Positions 61,201 to 64,000 of a stretch of DNA of 64,000 nucleotides are shown in pieces. The number at the start of each line of letters is the position of its first letter. Positions within the stretch are counted from its first letter, which is position 1. The position numbers and the translations under genes are program-made. Source of the DNA: Miscanthus floridulus (Eukaryota; Streptophyta; Magnoliopsida; Poales; Poaceae); contig NC_089595.1 of assembly GCF_019320115.1 (NCBI RefSeq), forward strand, positions 112,856,461 to 112,920,460, given 5' to 3'. Below the pieces are notes generated by a model. The model was not told where the DNA came from and searched no databases. It worked only from the letters and a program-made list of their open reading frames with translations.

Positions 61201-62824
61201 CTGAGGTGCAGTGTAGGTGCCTGGCCATGTGCACCGGCCAGCGGCGGCGCTCTGGGCACGCCGACGAGGTCAGCGGTCCGGCGTGAATACAACGAGTCAC
61301 CGAACTACATCTAGAGGGTAGAAACTATAGCTAGCAGGGAAGCTCATGCTTGCTTTAGCTAGAACGGAGACAAGCCAGGCATGGCCAACGACGGTGAGCT
61401 CGTGTATGCGGCCATGGCAGCCATGGCGAGAGCGACCGGCCGTTCCGGCATGCACACACGGTAGCGTCTAACGTTACTCCTACCCGAGCACCAGCAAGCT
61501 AGGAGGGTACTAGGATGGTAGAGAGCTCAGCGAGAGAGGGAACAGGGAGATGGGGCCACGATGGCCGTGCGAGCAGCGGCGTTCAGGCTGGCCTCCTGCT
61601 CGAGCGCATCGCAAAATGTGGCTCACCAAACGGGGCAACACGAGCACGAAGAGGTGGAGATCGTAGAGGTAATGGTGGCGGAGCTATGGCCGTGATCAAT
61701 CGGACAAAGGCGGTGAGGCGAGGAAGCAAGACGGAGGCAGAGCTCGCTCGGCAGCAATGGCGGCCGCTGAGCTCGGTCGCTGCAAGCGGTGGAGGCAAAG
61801 GAGGAAAATTGGAGTGGCAGAGCGCGTGCAGAGGGCAGCAGGGCGCGCTCCACTTCACGCCGGCCAGCGCGCGGCGCAGTCAGAACGAGCAAGGCGCGTG
61901 GCGGCCACGCGGCGGCAACCTCCTGGCCACGGTCGGCCATGACCGGTCGGTCAGAACGGCCATCAGGCCTGATGAAGCCGACTGACAGCGCCAAATGGAG
62001 ACGATGGATTTCCGAATCCTTTGATCATTAGCGCAAACTCCCTAAACAAAAGTTGAAGACCTATGTGCCAGCTACAAAACTTATTTAGAGACCAAAGTCT
62101 AATTTGCAAAGGATGGAGAGTAAAATCGAGCCAAAGTCGAGTTCATGAAACTGAAAACTCAGTTTCATACTTAGAAAAATTCTAAGTGTTGAATCTAACC
62201 CCAAAACTAGCTTGTGGGACCCTTTTGAGCATGTTGTGCACATTTTCATGAGTTGGTCACAAAATAACTTTTGTTCCTTACATAATTCTCTACATCTTTG
62301 CTTTAGGTTGCTCAGACATGCAATTATCCTAAACCACACTTTTTAAACAGTCAAACAAAAGGGTTCAGGGGTCAAATTTGGTCAAACCATGACTTGGAAA
62401 CCTAATTAGCCAAAGTGATCAACATGAACAATGTTCCAAAAGACATTCTAGGTGTAACTAAGTTACTTAGGATGATTATTAACCACACCACACATTGGTC
62501 ACACAAGAATCAAGCAAGGTATGTACTGAAACAATGAAAAACACAAGAAATGTTGCAAATGTTTCCTAGTCATGTTTCACATGTTTCATGATCTCGTTGC
62601 ATAGTATTAACTAATCTTGTTTCACTAAGTGAGTGGCACATGTTGCACTTAAGTGTTGCATACTTTACATTTCATAAAAGAACAACACACATGAAATATA
62701 CAACACGTTGCAATGTTTCGAAATTATGTTTCATGTGCTATAAGTTCACGAATGGATGCATGATGCTCATGTTCTTTTATGAAATGCAGTGCAAATGTGG
62801 AAGCTAAACACCAGGGGTGTTACA
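58259..62824 (-). repeat. Right (5') LTR of the Tekay element
   Basis: 4566 bp, same length as the left LTR and differing by scattered substitutions only (for example near 58644, 59117, 59289, 60911, 61903). Confidence 0.95.
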
Positions 62825-63665
62825 CTGCCGACCTTGTAGACGTCAACAGGGACAGCTCCACGTCGCGGTCCTATCCGTTACTGGCGCCATATGCAGGCGC
62901 CGCCTGTCGGTCATGGCGCTCCACTCTGTCCTAGCGAACGTCATGGTGAACTGACGCGCCTGTCAGTGTTCGTACGGGGGTTAGGCAGAACAATACCGGA
63001 ACGCCCGATGCTGTTCCTAATGTGAATCCCCAGGTATGGACCGTCATGGCCGCGCGTTACATCGAGGCATGCCAGTCTCTTCCTTGGTGTCAGAGTTTTG
63101 ACCAAGCCCATATGCCTGGACCTGGAGTGGTTGGCGGTGGTATGGAACCCCGTCGGGCGAGGCGGAGCCCGCGACCTCGGGGTTGGGTGAGGCGGAGAGC
63201 AAACCCAAGGGTTGGGCGAGGCGGAGCCCGCAGCTTCGGGGTCGGGCGAGGCGGAGCCAGCCCTCAGAGGTTGGGCGAGGCAGAGCCCGCGGCCACGGTG
63301 TCGGGCGAGGCGAAGCCCGTGGCCTTAGGGTCGGGCGAGGTGGAGCCAGCCCTCAGAGGTCGGGCGAGACGGAGCCCACGGCCTTGGTGTCAGGCGAGAC
63401 AGAGCCCTACCCCAGAGGTCGGGCGAGGTGGAGTCCGCCCCCAGAGGTCGGGCGAGGCGGAGCCCGCAGCCATGGTGTCGGGCGAGGCGAAGCCCTACCC
63501 CAGAGGTCGGGCGAGGTGGAGTCCGCCCCCAAAGGTCGGGCGAGGAGGAGCTTGCGCGCCTGGGGGTCGGTTGGTGCCGTAGTCGCGCTCTTGACTGCTC
63601 AGATGAATCAATGTTGATGGTCATTAGCTCCTCCTTTTCGGGTACCATAATATTGGTCCCTAACG
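62825..63665 (-). repeat. Right (5') LTR of the Tat element, second part
   Basis: Resumes with the target duplication ctgcc (62825-62829) and matches 33044-33882 of the left LTR. Ends cctaacg where the left LTR ends cttaca. Contains a minisatellite. Confidence 0.88.
63140..63590. repeat. Minisatellite in the right Tat LTR
   Basis: About 14 imperfect ~30-bp units on gtcgggcgaggcggagcc, with a unit order and number different from 33385-33785. Confidence 0.85.
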
Positions 63666-64000
63666 GTTAGCTTGTGTAGCTTGCTAATTACCTTCTTGCT
63701 TGTGTAGCATAGAAGTAGCTCCCTTACGTGATTAATTTGGTTTAAGTAACCTTATTAGTCACGTTACTTAGTTTTTGTAGCTAAGTAATTTGAGCTCTCT
63801 AATTTGGCTTATGTAGCCTTATTATTGAGCAGTGCTAATGAGCTTAGGCTTTATGCGCTTTGCATCACTAGATTGTGTAGGTGCTTCCCGGTTTGGTTGA
63901 AATACTAGTTGCTTAGGTTTGTGTGACCTTGTAAGCTAGAATTGGTTAGGTGAGAACTAGCTAGTTAGACACCTTTGTTGCCTATTTATGATCTTTATAA
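63666..64000 (+). mobile_element. Fragment of a second Maximus/SIRE-type LTR (continues beyond right edge)
   Basis: Clearly homologous, colinear and same-strand with 30866-31200 of the solo LTR, for example cttcttgcttgtgta and ttatgcgctttgcatcac. Its upstream part is missing at the junction with the Tat LTR. Confidence 0.85.

Larger units (their letters stand above)
48172..62824 (-). mobile_element. Ty3/gypsy chromovirus (Del/Tekay type), nested in the Tat LTR
   Basis: 14,653 bp with two 4566-bp LTRs (48172-52737 and 58259-62824), both TGTCACAG...GTGTTACA on the plus strand. Perfect 5-bp target duplication ctgcc (48167-48171 and 62825-62829). Minus-strand primer site tggtatcagagc directly follows the right LTR (58257-58246); polypurine tract aaggggggagggc (52750-52738) precedes the left LTR. 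One 1466-codon gag-pol frame ends in a chromodomain-like region. By eye the LTRs differ at about 40 positions with no length change (about 99% identity), so this is the youngest insertion here. Three nonsense codons in pol make it non-autonomous unless helped. Confidence 0.96.
32641..63665 (-). mobile_element. Ty3/gypsy element of Tat type, interrupted by a Tekay insertion
   Basis: LTRs: left (3') 32641-33882; right (5') 47703-48171 continued at 62830-63665 after the nested element. Internal region 33883-47702 (13.8 kb). Right next to the 5' LTR the minus strand reads gttggcacgctaggtacggg (47702-47683), the Tat-type primer site; a polypurine-like caggggctac abuts the 3' LTR (33892-33883). Minus-strand gag, protease, RT, RNase H and integrase lie in gypsy order. 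An antisense accessory gene and tandem repeats lie between integrase and the 3' LTR, as known for Grande/RIRE2-like Tat elements. The outer flanks do not match (gatcc versus gttag), so the element is probably recombinant. All coding parts are decayed. Confidence 0.9.

Overview
This is plant nuclear DNA from a grass (Poaceae, most likely Panicoideae/Andropogoneae such as sorghum, Miscanthus or sugarcane; the genus is my inference). The evidence is intron-rich genes with GT-AG splicing, a GC-rich single-exon gene, plant-only families (ERD6-like sugar transporter, RADIALIS-like SANT protein), Tourist-like MITEs and grass-type LTR retrotransposons with tRNA primer sites. I see no bacterial features (operons, ribosome-binding sites, CRISPR).

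Left third (1-22,500), gene-containing. Two tandem minus-strand ERD6-like monosaccharide transporter genes come first. Copy 1 (1-3628) shows its first ten exons and runs off the left edge. Copy 2 (6743-11046) is complete: 17 exons, 498 aa, every junction in phase. A cluster of nested MITEs, two G/C homopolymers and a GT/GC microsatellite sit in copy 1 introns; a 5'-truncated LINE with a perfect target-site duplication lies between the genes. A plus-strand HhH-GPD 3-methyladenine DNA glycosylase (15004-15879) follows, then a non-coding element with ~670-bp direct repeats (16391-20110), then a minus-strand RADIALIS-like gene (20998-21303) with a TATA box.

Middle (22,585-32,640). A complete but decayed Ty1/copia element (22590-28109, 486-bp LTRs, TSD tgcct) carries 13 in-frame stops. 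A 2453-bp solo LTR of Maximus/SIRE type follows (28888-31340, TSD ccatt), then about 1 kb of unassigned DNA and a CACTA-like terminus.

Right half (32,641-63,665) is one Ty3/gypsy element of Tat type, pol on the minus strand, plus a plus-strand (antisense) accessory gene relic that keeps GT-AG introns, and a field of tandem repeats between them. Its right LTR is split by a younger 14.65-kb Ty3/gypsy chromovirus of Del/Tekay type (48172-62824, two 4566-bp LTRs about 99% identical, TSD ctgcc). The right edge (63666-64000) is a piece of the same LTR family as the solo LTR. The insertion order is therefore Maximus-type LTR, then Tat, then Tekay.

I found no new enzymatic or defence system. The most interesting observations are the spliced antisense gene inside the Tat element, the mismatched flanks of that element (a likely recombinant), the nonsense-mutation spectrum of the retroelements (almost only TAG/TGA), the G/C homopolymers in introns of transporter copy 1, and a GC-AG intron present in only one of the two transporter paralogs.
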